In this document: positions 1 through 9,548 of the stretch, one piece after another | Position numbering within the stretch: the stretch's first letter is position 1 | Layout of the letters: each line of letters opens with the position of its first letter | Assembly (NCBI RefSeq): GCF_900129505.1 | Contig: NZ_LT670818.1 | Coordinates: 9,023,001-9,087,000, forward strand | Length of the DNA stretch: 64,000 nt | Origin: Bradyrhizobium erythrophlei | GTDB lineage: Bacteria > Pseudomonadota > Alphaproteobacteria > Rhizobiales > Xanthobacteraceae | Direction: 5' to 3' | Made by a program: the position numbers and the translations under genes | Notes under the pieces: generated by a model | What the model was told of the DNA's origin: nothing | Databases searched by the model: none | Seen by the model: the letters and a program-made list of their open reading frames with translations, nothing else

Positions 1-337
1 TGATGCGCTTGGAAATGATCTTGGTGTGGGCCTTCAGCGTATCGCCGTGAAACACCGGCTTCGGAAACTTGACGTCGGTCATGCCGAGATTGCCGATTGT
101 CGTGCCGAGCGTGGTGTCGTAAACGCTCATGCCGATCATGATGCCGAGGGTATAGAGGCTGTTGAACAGCCGCTGGCCGAATTCGGTGGTTTCCGAGAAA
201 TGCGCATCGATATGCAGCGGCTGCGGATTCATCGTCAGCAGGCTGAACATTGTATTGTCCATCTCGGTGACGGTCCGGCTGAATTCATGATGAAATTCGC
301 GACCGACCTCGAACTCCTCGAAATATAATCCTGCCAT
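1..337 (-). CDS. MaoC-type dehydratase/hydratase, partial (C-terminus beyond window)
   Basis: About 112 residues are visible, starting at an ATG at 337 and running off the left edge. The hot-dog-fold MaoC pattern is clear: an N-terminal FEEFEVGREF stretch, then MNPQPLHIDAHFSETTEFG, which carries the usual Asp/His hydratase region, then a GxxDTL-like segment. MaoC proteins hydrate enoyl-CoA thioesters. It lies downstream of a CaiB-type CoA-transferase on the same strand. In related bacteria that pairing is typical of mesaconyl/citramalyl-CoA or similar branched dicarboxylic acid steps. The exact substrate cannot be read from the sequence. Confidence 0.85.
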   Translation of the reverse strand, partial: MAGLYFEEFEVGREFHHEFSRTVTEMDNTMFSLLTMNPQPLHIDAHFSETTEFGQRLFNSLYTLGIMIGMSVYDTTLGTTIGNLGMTDVKFPKPVFHGDTLKAHTKIISKRI

Positions 338-447
338 GGCTTCCCCTTTCCAGGTGTTGGTTTTTGTCGATTGATCGTTCGGCGCCGGCGCGGCCTGGAG
401 CGGCATGACTTTTCTTCGAGCCGTCATCCCGCTCCAGCTTTTTGTTT

Positions 448-496
448 GAGCATGATCTTTTCGGAAAACCGGTTCCCACTTTTCCGGATCATGCTC
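448..496. repeat. Palindromic interspersed repeat (GAGCATGATC family)
   Basis: An imperfect inverted repeat of 49 bp with ends GAGCATGATC and GATCATGCTC and a centre containing AAACCGGTT. It lies in the 158-bp gap between the CaiB-type gene and the MaoC gene and abuts the CaiB stop codon. I recognise it as a short palindrome scattered through Bradyrhizobium and related genomes. It could fold as a hairpin in the mRNA and attenuate or stabilise the transcript between the two genes; that role is inference. Confidence 0.7.
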
Positions 497-1701
497 TAGC
501 GTAGTGGAACACGCACGGCGCCGGACTTGATCAAATCGTCGATGGCGCCGGGCTCGAACCCGGCGTCCAGCAGCACCTCGCGGCTGTCCGCGCCGATATC
601 CGGCGCGGGACACAACTGATCTTCGGAAAGACCCAGCTTGCCCGGTGTGCGCGGCGCGTAGATCGGGCCAACGCCGGGAGTCTGCCGGCAGACCGCGCCC
701 TTGGTCGCCTCGACGTGAACATTGTGCAGCCAGTCGCCGGGCGTGAGGATGCGTTCGGCGATGATATCAGCCGCGTGCAGCCGGGTAAGCCAGGCTTCGC
801 TCGACTGGCTCAGGAACACCTCACGCACCTGCGGGATCAGCGCATCTGCCGAATCCGCGCGGCTGGCAAAATCCGCAAAGCGCGGATCGCTGGAAAGATC
901 CTCTCGCCCGATCGCCGCGCAGAGGCGCTTGTACTGCGACTCGTTCACAAGCGTGACCATCAGCCAGCCATCCGTGGTCTGATAGGATCCGGCCGGCACG
1001 TTGAGCGCGCGCGGGGCGCCGCCTTCCAGCACATATTCGGCGACCTTGTGGCCCAGCAACGCGGCCGTCGACTGGGTGAGACTGACATCGATCCAGCGGC
1101 CGGTGCCGACGGCCGCCCGCGCGAACAATGCGGTCGCGATGGCCTGGAAAGCGTAGACCCCGGTCGCGACGTCCGAGATGGTGGTGCCAACCCGGTGCGG
1201 GGTCTTGTCGCTGCCGACATTGACCGACACCAGGCCGGAAAACGCCTGCGCGACCGAATCCGAACCCGGACGCTTGGCGTAAGGTCCGTGCTGCCCGAAG
1301 CCGGAGACCGAGAGGTAGATCAGGCCGGGGTTGTCGCGGGCGAGTTCGTCATAGCCAAGCCCAAGGCGGGCGGCAACGCCAGGCCGGAAGCCTTCGATGA
1401 GCACATCGCAATCCCGCGCGAGCCGTTTGGCGATGGCAATGCCGTCGGCGTGCTTCAGATCGAGGCACAGGCTGCGCTTGCCGCGATTGTAGACCGCAGA
1501 CAGCGCGGTGTGGTTTCCGTGGGTCGTTCCGAGGTAACGCGACCAGTCGCCTTCCGGCGGTTCGACCTTGATGATCTCGGCGCCGTAGACGCCGAGCAGC
1601 ATCGCGCAATATGGCGAAGCGATCCCCTGGCCGAAATCGAGAACGCGCAAGCCGCGATAGGGCGCCTCATGCGTCGGCGACAAATTTCGTTCGACTCCCA
1701 A
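496..1701 (-). CDS. CaiB/BaiF family CoA-transferase
   Basis: A 401-residue class III CoA-transferase, the usual family length. Early features are GLRVLDFGQGIASPYCAMLL and VEPPEGDWSR. The segment TTISDVATGVYAFQA holds the family's catalytic Asp (the residue that forms the acyl-aspartyl anhydride), and the C-terminal half carries GTGRWIDVSL. These enzymes move CoA between organic acids. No ATG lies near the front; the best start is TTG at 1701 behind an A/G-rich stretch. It is followed by a MaoC hydratase gene on the same strand, which suggests CoA activation of an organic acid followed by hydration or dehydration. Confidence 0.88.
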   Translation of the reverse strand: MGVERNLSPTHEAPYRGLRVLDFGQGIASPYCAMLLGVYGAEIIKVEPPEGDWSRYLGTTHGNHTALSAVYNRGKRSLCLDLKHADGIAIAKRLARDCDVLIEGFRPGVAARLGLGYDELARDNPGLIYLSVSGFGQHGPYAKRPGSDSVAQAFSGLVSVNVGSDKTPHRVGTTISDVATGVYAFQAIATALFARAAVGTGRWIDVSLTQSTAALLGHKVAEYVLEGGAPRALNVPAGSYQTTDGWLMVTLVNESQYKRLCAAIGREDLSSDPRFADFASRADSADALIPQVREVFLSQSSEAWLTRLHAADIIAERILTPGDWLHNVHVEATKGAVCRQTPGVGPIYAPRTPGKLGLSEDQLCPAPDIGADSREVLLDAGFEPGAIDDLIKSGAVRVPLR

Positions 1702-2015
1702 ACTTTCTTCTTTCTTTTTTGCAGCCGGGTCAGGCCGGTCGATCCGCGAAGAGAAGAGGATGGCTATCGACGAGTCAAGCTCCCGCCCACTCCGAAAAAC
1801 TGCCGTTTAAAGCGGATTTCTGCGGACCACTCCCGATTCACATCTCGCTTGTACAAAGCCGCGATTAGCGGTCTAATGCCTTCCGAGGCGTTCCACGAAC
1901 GCCTGACTGCGCGCTCCGAGGCTGTGGCGCGCCATATGGCGATGCTTGCCGAACCCCACTTGCGGAGGGGCGGAGGTCTTCACATCGACAGGCGGTCTCC
2001 CCACGCACCAGTCCC
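1702..2015. other. Divergent intergenic region between CaiB-type gene and moxR-like gene
   Basis: 314 bp holding the promoters of two divergent transcripts. No reading frame here looks coding. A T/C-rich tract (1700-1720) lies just upstream of the CaiB gene. I could not assign a convincing promoter or operator. Confidence 0.5.
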
Positions 2016-2828
2016 GTGGAGATGCGCGTGAACCTCGATGCCTACCGAATCCCATCCGAGCCCTATTACCAGCCGGTCGGCGACGAAATCGCGGTGTTCG
2101 AGGCGGCCTTTTCCGAGCGGCTGCCCGTCATGCTGAAGGGGCCGACCGGGTGCGGCAAAACCCGGTTTGTCGAGCACATGGCATGGCGACTGGCCAAACC
2201 CCTGATCACCGTCGCGGCACATGAAGACATGACCGCGTCCGACCTTGCCGGCCGCTTCCTGTTGGAGCCGGACGGCACGGTCTGGCACGACGGCCCGCTG
2301 ACGATGGCCGTCCGCTATGGCGCGATCTGCTACCTCGATGAAATCGTCGAAGCGCGGCAGGACACCACGGTCGTGATCCATCCGCTGACGGACGCGCGGC
2401 GGATCCTGCCGCTGGAAAAGCACAACGAGATCGTGCCGGCCCACGCCGATTTCCAGCTCACGATCTCCTACAACCCCGGCTACCAGAGCGCGGTCAAGGA
2501 CCTGAAGGAATCGACCAAGCAGCGTTTTCTCGCGATCGATTTCGGCTATCCGTCTCCATCAGTCGAAGCCGCCATCGTGGCGCGCGAGGCCGGAACCGAC
2601 GTCGAACTGGCCGGTACCCTCGTCGCCATCGCGGAACGCTCGCGCAATCTTCAGGGCCACGGCCTCGATGAAGGCGCATCAACCCGGATGCTGATTCATG
2701 CCGGTCGGCTGGTACGCGCCGGCCTGCCGCTTGCGGCCGCGGTCCGCTCCAGCATCGTTTTGCCGATCACCGACAATCATGACATCCGCGAAGCGCTCAA
2801 CGCGGCGATCGAGGCCTGTATCCCGTGA
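2016..2828 (+). CDS. MoxR-family AAA+ ATPase (CbbQ/NirQ/NorQ type)
   Basis: About 270 residues. Walker A is GPTGCGKT (residues 42-49), Walker B is ICYLDEI (about 104-110), sensor 1 is in LTISYNPGYQ, and a CbbQ-type C-terminal region follows. These ATPases work with a VWA partner as chaperones that insert metal or remodel a cofactor site in a client enzyme (RuBisCO for CbbQO, nitric-oxide reductase for NorQD). The start is GTG at 2016 or ATG two codons later. The stop overlaps the GTG start of the VWA gene by 4 bp, so the two are translationally coupled. No RuBisCO or nor genes are in the window, so the client may be one of the neighbouring amide or CoA enzymes, or lie to the left. Confidence 0.9.
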   Translation: MEMRVNLDAYRIPSEPYYQPVGDEIAVFEAAFSERLPVMLKGPTGCGKTRFVEHMAWRLAKPLITVAAHEDMTASDLAGRFLLEPDGTVWHDGPLTMAVRYGAICYLDEIVEARQDTTVVIHPLTDARRILPLEKHNEIVPAHADFQLTISYNPGYQSAVKDLKESTKQRFLAIDFGYPSPSVEAAIVAREAGTDVELAGTLVAIAERSRNLQGHGLDEGASTRMLIHAGRLVRAGLPLAAAVRSSIVLPITDNHDIREALNAAIEACIP

Positions 2829-5146
2829 GCGCCGCCGTCCGAGCGGGATCGCTGCGGGTCATCGAGGCCAAGCCGGATGGCGCGGTCCGCCGCGTCCATT
2901 TGCTGATGCGGCAGCGCGAGGCGCTGCGGCCGCTGTTCCGCACCGCCTGGGACGACCTCGCGGCGCGCTTCGAAGCCGACGAACTCGAGGGCTGGGCGGC
3001 GGGCGTGCTGGAACTCGCCGACGTCAACGCCGGCCCTTCCTGCCTGGTTGCTTTTTGGGAGCGCAGCCGAAACCAGCCGACCGAAGAGGGCGTCGCATCG
3101 CTGATCGTGGCCGCGCACACCGCGGCCAATATCTGCCGCAACGCCGGCGCGCAGGCGGCGGCCGCCACGCTCGTGGCCGTCGCGATCGCCCGCCGATTTC
3201 TCGGCACCGGCGCGAGCCTGGCGCGCTGGTGGCGCACCATGGACGAGCTGGCGCTGCAGGCTCCGGAATCGGTGGAAGCGGCGGCGGCGCGCATAGGCGA
3301 AATCCTGGCCGCCGGCGACATCAACTCCTTCGAGAGTTTTGTGGCGGCCGGGTTGAAACTGGCGGCCGGCAACGGACGCAAACGGCTGAAATTCTTCACG
3401 CTGCAGGACGAGTTGGCGCAGCGTCTGGTGGCGCGCGCGACGGCCGGCATCGGCTTTGCCGAAACCGAGCGGCAGACCAAAGCGTTCGTGACTTCGTTGT
3501 GGGGCCGCCCGCCTTTGCTGCGCAGTTTTCCGGCGGACACCGGTCAGACCGCGCAACGCCGTGCCGGAATCGCGGGGCCGCTGATCCGGTTGCCGGAGAT
3601 CTATCGCGGCGTGCAGGGCGAGGCCGCCTACGCGCTCTACAGAGCCGCGGCCGCGCATGCCCAGGCCCATCTCGTTTTCGGCGGGACCAAGTTTCCGGTG
3701 GGCAAGCTGAAGCCGCTGCAAATCGCGCTCGTCACCTTGATCGAAGACGCCCGCATCGAGCTGCTGGCGATGCGCCAGCTGCCGGGATTGCGCAAGCTTT
3801 GGTCGCCCTATCATGTCGCGATGCCGGCCGGCGTCGCCACGGCACCGACCCTGCTGGTGCGGCTGGCGCGGGCCTTGTTCGACCCGGCTTACGAGGACGG
3901 CGACAATTTTGTCGCCAAGGGACGCGAGATGTTCGAAGCCCGGCTTCCGCGCCTGGAGGACCCGGCGATCAGCCGCGAGATCGGCATGTTGCTCGGCAAC
4001 GATCTCGGCCAGATGCGGGTGCAGTTCAACGCCAAGACCTATGTCGTCGAACCGGTCTATCGCGACGATGGTCTCGGCCTCTGGGATTTTGGCGAGGACG
4101 CCCCCACCTCCGGCGAACCGCTCGACCTCGCGGTCGATGCGGTACGGCTTGAGCAGCAGGAGAAGCCGGACCAGGAGCTGCGTCCCGATCGGCGCGAGGA
4201 TGAAGGCAACACCGGCCGCGCGCGACCGGTTGCCGCGGACCAGCGCGGCGTCGTGATCGCGAAATACCCCGAATGGGATCGCGCGCACGGCGTCGAACGC
4301 CCGGAATGGACCACAGTGCGCGAAGTAACTGCCAAGCCCGGCAACCCGCGTTTGGTGGAAGAGGCACTCGACCGCGCCGACGTCTTGCGCAGCCGGATTC
4401 GGCGACTGGTCCGCGGCGTCCGCGTCGGGCGGACGATCCGGCTCAAGCGTCAGCTCGACGGCCATGATCTCGACGTCGATGCGGTGATCGATACCGGGAT
4501 CGCGCTGCGCATGCGGCAAGAACCGGACCCTCGCGTGTTTCGCGCCACCACCTCCAAGCACCGCGATCTCGCGGTCCTGCTGCTGCTCGATATTTCCGAA
4601 TCGACGCGCGATCGCCTGGCGTCCGGCACCTCCATTCTCGACGTCGAGCGGCTCGCCGTCGCGGTTCTCGCCGAGGCCATGAGTGCGCTGGGCGATCCCT
4701 TCAGCATGCTGGCCTTTGCCTCGAACGGCCGCGACGATGTCGAGATGACCACCGTCAAGGCCTTCGGCGAACCCTATGACCGCGCATGTGTCGGACGGCT
4801 GGCCGCGCTGTCGTCTGGGCTGTCGACCCGGCTCGGCACCGCGCTTCGCCACGCGGGTGAGCTGATCAGTCACGCCCGCAGCTTTCGGAAACTCGTCATC
4901 GTCCTGACCGATGGCGAGCCGTCCGATGTCGACGTTGCCGATCCGCTCGATCTCGTCGAGGACGCGCGCCGCGCCGCGGTCGGATTGCGGGCACGCGGCA
5001 TCGACGGATTCGGCGTGGTGCTGGGAACGCATGCGATGAATTCGGCGATCCGCATCTTCGGACGCGGCAACACCATGCTGGTGCCCCGCGTCGAGGATTT
5101 GCCGGCGCGGCTGTCCGAGCTCTATTTCCGGCTGGCGCGCCGCTAG
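2825..5146 (+). CDS. VWA-domain protein, CbbO/NorD type
   Basis: 773 residues. The first two thirds are helical and specific to NorD/CbbO proteins. The C-terminal third is a von Willebrand factor A domain with the MIDAS motif LLDISEST near residue 588 and VLTDGEPSDVDV near residue 692. It is the partner of the coupled MoxR-type ATPase; together they are expected to form a ring-ATPase/adaptor complex that activates a metalloenzyme. It starts with GTG inside the end of the ATPase gene. The final TAG overlaps, on the opposite strand, the TAG of the UreE-like gene, so the two genes converge with no spacer. Two long reading frames on the opposite strand are only shadows. Confidence 0.9.
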   Translation: MSAAVRAGSLRVIEAKPDGAVRRVHLLMRQREALRPLFRTAWDDLAARFEADELEGWAAGVLELADVNAGPSCLVAFWERSRNQPTEEGVASLIVAAHTAANICRNAGAQAAAATLVAVAIARRFLGTGASLARWWRTMDELALQAPESVEAAAARIGEILAAGDINSFESFVAAGLKLAAGNGRKRLKFFTLQDELAQRLVARATAGIGFAETERQTKAFVTSLWGRPPLLRSFPADTGQTAQRRAGIAGPLIRLPEIYRGVQGEAAYALYRAAAAHAQAHLVFGGTKFPVGKLKPLQIALVTLIEDARIELLAMRQLPGLRKLWSPYHVAMPAGVATAPTLLVRLARALFDPAYEDGDNFVAKGREMFEARLPRLEDPAISREIGMLLGNDLGQMRVQFNAKTYVVEPVYRDDGLGLWDFGEDAPTSGEPLDLAVDAVRLEQQEKPDQELRPDRREDEGNTGRARPVAADQRGVVIAKYPEWDRAHGVERPEWTTVREVTAKPGNPRLVEEALDRADVLRSRIRRLVRGVRVGRTIRLKRQLDGHDLDVDAVIDTGIALRMRQEPDPRVFRATTSKHRDLAVLLLLDISESTRDRLASGTSILDVERLAVAVLAEAMSALGDPFSMLAFASNGRDDVEMTTVKAFGEPYDRACVGRLAALSSGLSTRLGTALRHAGELISHARSFRKLVIVLTDGEPSDVDVADPLDLVEDARRAAVGLRARGIDGFGVVLGTHAMNSAIRIFGRGNTMLVPRVEDLPARLSELYFRLARR

Positions 5147-5655
5147 GTCGCGCCAGCCAGGCCGTCTTCCGTCTGCTGGTCCGAGGCGGCCCCGCGGCCC
5201 TCCTCCTCGTCCAGAATGCTGACACCGATACGACGCGCGGAAATCATTTCCTCCAGCCGCGCGGTATAGTCCTCGGGCCGGCCCTCCAGCGCGACAACCA
5301 GCGCCTCGCCCTGGAACCGAACACGCCAGTGCAGATTGCCGGCTTGGAAACCGAGTTCGATGGCGTCGCTGATCGAACGCGGCTCGAGCCGCATCCATCG
5401 CCCGGTCGCGGCGCGGACGACGATCGCGCGCTCGCCGTCGATCAGGAGAATTGCACCGTCGAACAGCTTCTGGTGAGGCGGCAGCGCGATCGCAAGCTCC
5501 TCGCCTGCGCGCGTCACCGCCAACAGCCGCCGGCGAGCCAGGTCGGCCATCGGGATATTGACTTCATCCACGGCACCGCGATGCTCGAGGCGATGTATTT
5601 CCTCCGAGAACGCGTCTTCCAGGCGGCTGCCAACGACATGATCAATGCGCAGCAT
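5143..5655 (-). CDS. UreE-like protein, orphan
   Basis: 170 residues from ATG 5655; a longer frame to 5769 lacks family character. It follows the UreE plan: an N-terminal beta domain with LLAVTRAGEELAIALPPHQK and LLIDGERAIVVRA, then a ferredoxin-like domain with LGFQAGNLHWRVRF, which matches the UreE metal-site segment GNRHVP and places a His at residue 109. The C-terminus lacks the His-rich tail of many UreE proteins. UreE delivers nickel to urease. No urease structural gene or other ure accessory gene is in the window, so the client is unknown. It is the last gene of the amide cluster and converges tail-to-tail with the VWA gene. The assignment comes from motif recall. Confidence 0.65.
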   Translation of the reverse strand: MLRIDHVVGSRLEDAFSEEIHRLEHRGAVDEVNIPMADLARRRLLAVTRAGEELAIALPPHQKLFDGAILLIDGERAIVVRAATGRWMRLEPRSISDAIELGFQAGNLHWRVRFQGEALVVALEGRPEDYTARLEEMISARRIGVSILDEEEGRGAASDQQTEDGLAGAT

Positions 5656-5769
5656 CGCTGCCAACCCTTTCAAAGGCCAGGTGTTCGAAGAGCGTGGTTG
5701 ATGCTTGGCATGCCCAGATATCCTTCCCGAGAAAACAATTGACCGGCCCCTTCGCCGACTGCTGAACAC

Positions 5770-6789
5770 CTACGACGCAAGAAGCTCCTTTAGTTTCGCA
5801 TCGATGAATTCGACATCCTTCGGATTGGTGCCAGGCCCCCCGGCGAAATGGCCCCAGACGGAGGGAACGGGGACAAGTTTGGCGTTCGGCATATGCGCGA
5901 CCTCGAACTCGCTATCTGCCGGCGGGAAATACAAATCGGTCTCACCGGGCATGACATAGGCCTTGGCCTTGATCGCACCGAGCGCCGCCTTGAAGTCGCC
6001 CTTGTAGAGCTCGTTATCGCCGATGTCTCCGTTTTGCCAGGTCCAGAGCATGGTCAGTAAATTATTGGGGTCCTTCGGCAAGAAAAACCCTTCCCAGAAC
6101 GCCACCAAAAAATCCTCAAGCGAGGAGTAACCCAGCGCCTCGATATCCAGCTTCTGGCGATAGAACGCCTGCGAAAAACCCCAACCGGCATAAACCCGTG
6201 CGGCCGCGCGCAAACCGCGTTGCGGTTTCTCGGTGTACCAGCCCTCCTTCCATGCCGCATCGGCCGTCAGCGCGGCCTTGACACCTTCCAGGAAAACGAA
6301 GTTGTGACGCGAGCATTTCGCGGACCCGCAGAATGGCGCGATCAGGTCCATCATGCCAGGATAGAGTGCGCCCCAATGGAACGTCTGCAGGGCGCCCATC
6401 GACCAGCCGGTCACGAGCCGGATATGCTCGATGCCGAATTTTTCGGTGACAAGACGGTGCTGCACCCGCACGTTGTCGCAGGCCGTCACTTGCGGAAAGC
6501 GCGGGCCATTGTAAGGCTCCGGCGTATTGCTGGCGGAGGACGACAGGCCGTTGCCGAGCATATTCGGGATGATGATGAAGTATTTCTTCGGATCGAGCGC
6601 CCGACTTTCGCCCACCAGCCATTCATTGTCGTAGTGCTGGCCCGAATACCAGGTCGGATAAACGATGACGTTGTCCTTCTTCGGACTGAGCGTCCCGAAC
6701 GTTTTGTAAGCCAACTTACAGTCGCGCAACGTAGCCCCGCGCTGCAGCTTGACGTCGCCCAGATTGTAGACCTCGTAATCGAGACTCAT
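5770..6789 (-). CDS. Alpha/beta hydrolase related to homoserine O-acetyltransferase (MetX-like)
   Basis: 339 residues. Visible elements are an N-terminal LAYKTFGTLSPKKDN, a GLSSSASNTP region, the nucleophile elbow GWSMGALQ (Ser130), an acid in ETDLYFPPAD (Asp285 or Asp292) and His314 in WGHFAGGPG. This is the MetX fold and triad. It is unlikely to be the housekeeping methionine enzyme, because it sits inside an amide-uptake cluster and lacks the full MetX motif set as I recall it. A hydrolase or acyl-transfer role on a product of amide breakdown is possible. The ATG at 6789 was chosen because conserved sequence begins there; upstream in-frame codons overlap the permease gene. Confidence 0.8.
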   Translation of the reverse strand: MSLDYEVYNLGDVKLQRGATLRDCKLAYKTFGTLSPKKDNVIVYPTWYSGQHYDNEWLVGESRALDPKKYFIIIPNMLGNGLSSSASNTPEPYNGPRFPQVTACDNVRVQHRLVTEKFGIEHIRLVTGWSMGALQTFHWGALYPGMMDLIAPFCGSAKCSRHNFVFLEGVKAALTADAAWKEGWYTEKPQRGLRAAARVYAGWGFSQAFYRQKLDIEALGYSSLEDFLVAFWEGFFLPKDPNNLLTMLWTWQNGDIGDNELYKGDFKAALGAIKAKAYVMPGETDLYFPPADSEFEVAHMPNAKLVPVPSVWGHFAGGPGTNPKDVEFIDAKLKELLAS

Positions 6790-6863
6790 GACGGACACCC
6801 TTGTTTCTGGTTTCTGGTTCATGCCGGAACGTTGGGTCGGCCTCCGTGAAGGCCGACCGGCGA

Positions 6864-8213
6864 TCACAAGGGCTTTGTCACCGCCACGCTGGCGCTGCGC
6901 GATTTGGCTATAGCGTAGTAGGCGATGCTCGCAACGAGGGCCGCGGAGATCGCGGTCGAGAGATATGGCATCCGCTCCTCCACGATGAAGGCACAGATCG
7001 AACCGATCGCCCAGGCCATAAAAGCCTCGGGCCGCCAGTCTGCTTCGATCTGCGCATTCGGCCGGATCAGATACTGGTCCACAAGGATGACCGCGCCGAT
7101 AGGCGGCACGAGGATGCCAAGCAGCGACAGCCACTGGATGAAGAACGCCCACACATTGCCGGCAGCTACGACGATCCCGATCGCGCCAAGGATCACCGCC
7201 ATCACACGCATGTGGTTGCCGAGGATGCGCGACCATCCCGTTGCCGCATTATAAAGACAGTGCGAGCAGACCGAGCCCAGATTGACGTAAAGGAACAAGA
7301 ACGCCAGGGCGCTCAGCCACGTCATCTGCTTGCCGTTCATGAAGCCGAACATGTTGTCCGCGCCGAACGGGTTCGCGTTCGGCACCGCTAGCGCCGCCGT
7401 CATCACGCCGCCGACCAGCATCGCAACGAGATTGGCGAACGGAAACGCGCTGAAGGTCGACACCAGCGAGGCGGTCGGCGTCTTGGCCCATCGATTGAAA
7501 TCCGCGGTCACCGTGCCCGCGTCGATGAACAGCGCAAGGACCACCGTGAGACCGACGCCCGTGGACATCGTCGCGACGCCGTTGTTGCCCGCGTAGTTGA
7601 AGATTGCCGACACCGTGCTGGTGGACGCGGCATCGAACGCAACTGACAGACCGAGGACGACGAACAGCGGGACCGAAACCAACCCGATATAATGCAGCCC
7701 CCTCACGCCCACGAAAGTGATGCCTATATAGAGCAGTCCGGCGATCACCGTCATGGCCACATAGTTCAATCCATAGGTCGAACTGACGAGAGCGCCGGTG
7801 ATTCCCGTCTGCACCGCGTACCAGCCGAGCAGCAGGGTCGACAGCAGGCCCGATGCAAAGACGTAGCCCTTCTTGCCGAAAACGATGCTGGCAATCAGGG
7901 CGAAGTTCATGCCGCGCTTCGTCCCGATAAGGCCGAGAAGCCCAACGTAAGCGAACATGATGACATTTCCGACGATCATCGCGGTGAGCGCTCGCGAAAA
8001 ACCCATGCCGAGCACCAGGATTGAGCCTGTCATTGCTCCCGTGATGATCATGGGAAAGCCGAGCCAGACCAACGTGACGGAGAACGCGCTGCGGCGCGCA
8101 CTCATCGGCACGGGTTCGTGCTCGTACTCGTCTCCGAGAAGATGATCGACCTGATCTTCGGCAACATGGAGGTTATCGACCACGGAGCCTGGTTTCGTCA
8201 CACTGCCGGTCAT
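6864..8213 (-). CDS. NCS1-family permease (cytosine/purine/allantoin type)
   Basis: 449 residues with about 12 hydrophobic segments after a charged cytoplasmic N-terminus (residues 1-45). Early features are the helix 1 region LVWLGFPMIITGAMTGS and the CodB-like pattern of glycine-rich helices. NCS1 carriers import cytosine, uracil, allantoin, hydantoins or related small amide-containing rings with Na+ or H+. It lies between the aliphatic amidase and the MetX-like hydrolase on the same strand, which suggests uptake of an amide or ureide nitrogen source in parallel with the two ABC transporters. The substrate cannot be decided from sequence alone. Confidence 0.85.
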   Translation of the reverse strand: MTGSVTKPGSVVDNLHVAEDQVDHLLGDEYEHEPVPMSARRSAFSVTLVWLGFPMIITGAMTGSILVLGMGFSRALTAMIVGNVIMFAYVGLLGLIGTKRGMNFALIASIVFGKKGYVFASGLLSTLLLGWYAVQTGITGALVSSTYGLNYVAMTVIAGLLYIGITFVGVRGLHYIGLVSVPLFVVLGLSVAFDAASTSTVSAIFNYAGNNGVATMSTGVGLTVVLALFIDAGTVTADFNRWAKTPTASLVSTFSAFPFANLVAMLVGGVMTAALAVPNANPFGADNMFGFMNGKQMTWLSALAFLFLYVNLGSVCSHCLYNAATGWSRILGNHMRVMAVILGAIGIVVAAGNVWAFFIQWLSLLGILVPPIGAVILVDQYLIRPNAQIEADWRPEAFMAWAIGSICAFIVEERMPYLSTAISAALVASIAYYAIAKSRSASVAVTKPL

Positions 8214-8435
8214 AATACAACATCCTTCAATGAATGGGTTTACGGGGGCACGTCTGAGACTCTTCCTCGCCGTCGCGGCTGCGGCGGCGAACAGCCGATG
8301 ATTGTTATTATGAGTTATGCGTCGCTTTGGACGGATAAATAGCGAAAGCCAGAACGCCGATCCGGATAAGCAAACTCCTCCCCTAACCCTTGCGCGCCGG
8401 CGCGAGTGCGCCGACGCGAAGCTTCAATTCAGGAC

Positions 8436-9473
8436 TCAGCGGTGAGCGGCCACCTTGTTCGGAATGCCCTCGATGGGAGCCTCTTCCGTTCCGACCGCCT
8501 TGCGGGTGAAGCTTTCCACCATTTCGCGGGTGCCTTCGGGATCGGCGATCCATTTCGAGTAGAACTCGTAGGGACATGCCGCGAGGCCCCGGTCGCCTTC
8601 GCCGGAATTGATCAATCCGGTGTAGCCGCGGTGCACCAGCTTGAAGAGATGGTTCTCCGATTGTCCGTTCTTGCGCGCGTCGCGGATCAGCATTTTCGAA
8701 AGCTGGGCGTACTGGATGCCGTATTCCTCTTCGCCGCATTCGCCGAGCGTGCGGCCGTCAAAGCCGACGATCGCGGAGTGGCCGAAATAGGAGTAGACGC
8801 CGTCGAAGCCGGCGGCGTTGGCAACGGCCACATACACATTGTTCGCCCACGCCATCGCCTTCGCCATGACGACCTGCTGGTCCTTCGCCGGATACATGTA
8901 GCCCTGACAGCGGACGATCAGCTCCGCGCCCTTCATCGCGCAGTCGCGCCAGATTTCCGGATAGTTGCCGTCATCGCAGATGATCAGCGAGACCTTGAGG
9001 CCTTTGGGTCCTTCGGAAACATAGGTGCAGTTGCCCGGATACCAGCCTTCGATCGGCACCCACGGCATGATCTTGCGATACTTCTGCACCACCTCACCCT
9101 TGTCGTTCATCAGGATCAGCGTGTTGTACGGCGCCTTCTTCGGATGCTCCTCATGACGTTCACCCGTGAGCGAGAACACGCCCCAGACCTTCGCCTTGCG
9201 GCAGGCTTCCGCGAAGATCTCGGTCTCCTCGCCGGGCACGACAGAAGCCGTTTCGTACATTTCCTTGGAGTCGTACATGATCCCATGGGTCGAATATTCC
9301 GGGAAGATCACGAGGTCCATTCCCGGCAGGCCGGACTTCATGCCGACCACCATGTCGGCGATCTTCTTCGCGTTGGCCAGCACCTCGGCCTTGGTGTGAA
9401 GCCGCGGCATTTTGTAATTCACGACGGCGACGCCGACCGTGTCGTTGCTCGATGAGATATCGCCGTGCAGCAT
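8436..9473 (-). CDS. amiE: Aliphatic amidase (acylamide amidohydrolase, nitrilase superfamily)
   Basis: 345 residues aligning without gaps at the N-terminus to the Pseudomonas aeruginosa AmiE sequence as I remember it ([20 protein letters not shown]). The nitrilase triad is at the expected positions: Glu59 in FPEYS, Lys134 in KYRK and Cys166 in [13 protein letters not shown]. The enzyme hydrolyses short aliphatic amides such as acetamide and propionamide to the acid and ammonia in the cytoplasm. Formamidase (AmiF) is a close relative, but the N-terminus favours AmiE. It follows the UrtA-E-like transporter set 1 on the same strand, with AmiC- and AmiR-like regulators farther upstream, so uptake, sensing and hydrolysis are encoded together. 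Confidence 0.93.
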   Translation of the reverse strand: MLHGDISSSNDTVGVAVVNYKMPRLHTKAEVLANAKKIADMVVGMKSGLPGMDLVIFPEYSTHGIMYDSKEMYETASVVPGEETEIFAEACRKAKVWGVFSLTGERHEEHPKKAPYNTLILMNDKGEVVQKYRKIMPWVPIEGWYPGNCTYVSEGPKGLKVSLIICDDGNYPEIWRDCAMKGAELIVRCQGYMYPAKDQQVVMAKAMAWANNVYVAVANAAGFDGVYSYFGHSAIVGFDGRTLGECGEEEYGIQYAQLSKMLIRDARKNGQSENHLFKLVHRGYTGLINSGEGDRGLAACPYEFYSKWIADPEGTREMVESFTRKAVGTEEAPIEGIPNKVAAHR

Positions 9474-9548
9474 GTTGTTCTCCTTGCTTGGTTGATAACT
9501 GGAACTTCTTCGTCGTCGATCTTCAGTTTGAACCCGCGATGATCCGCA

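Noticed and set aside
2777..5398. An 873-codon open frame on the minus strand
   Set aside because: It is antisense to the VWA gene, whose frame has clear MIDAS motifs; the minus-strand product is Arg/Gly-rich without domains, as expected in GC-rich DNA.
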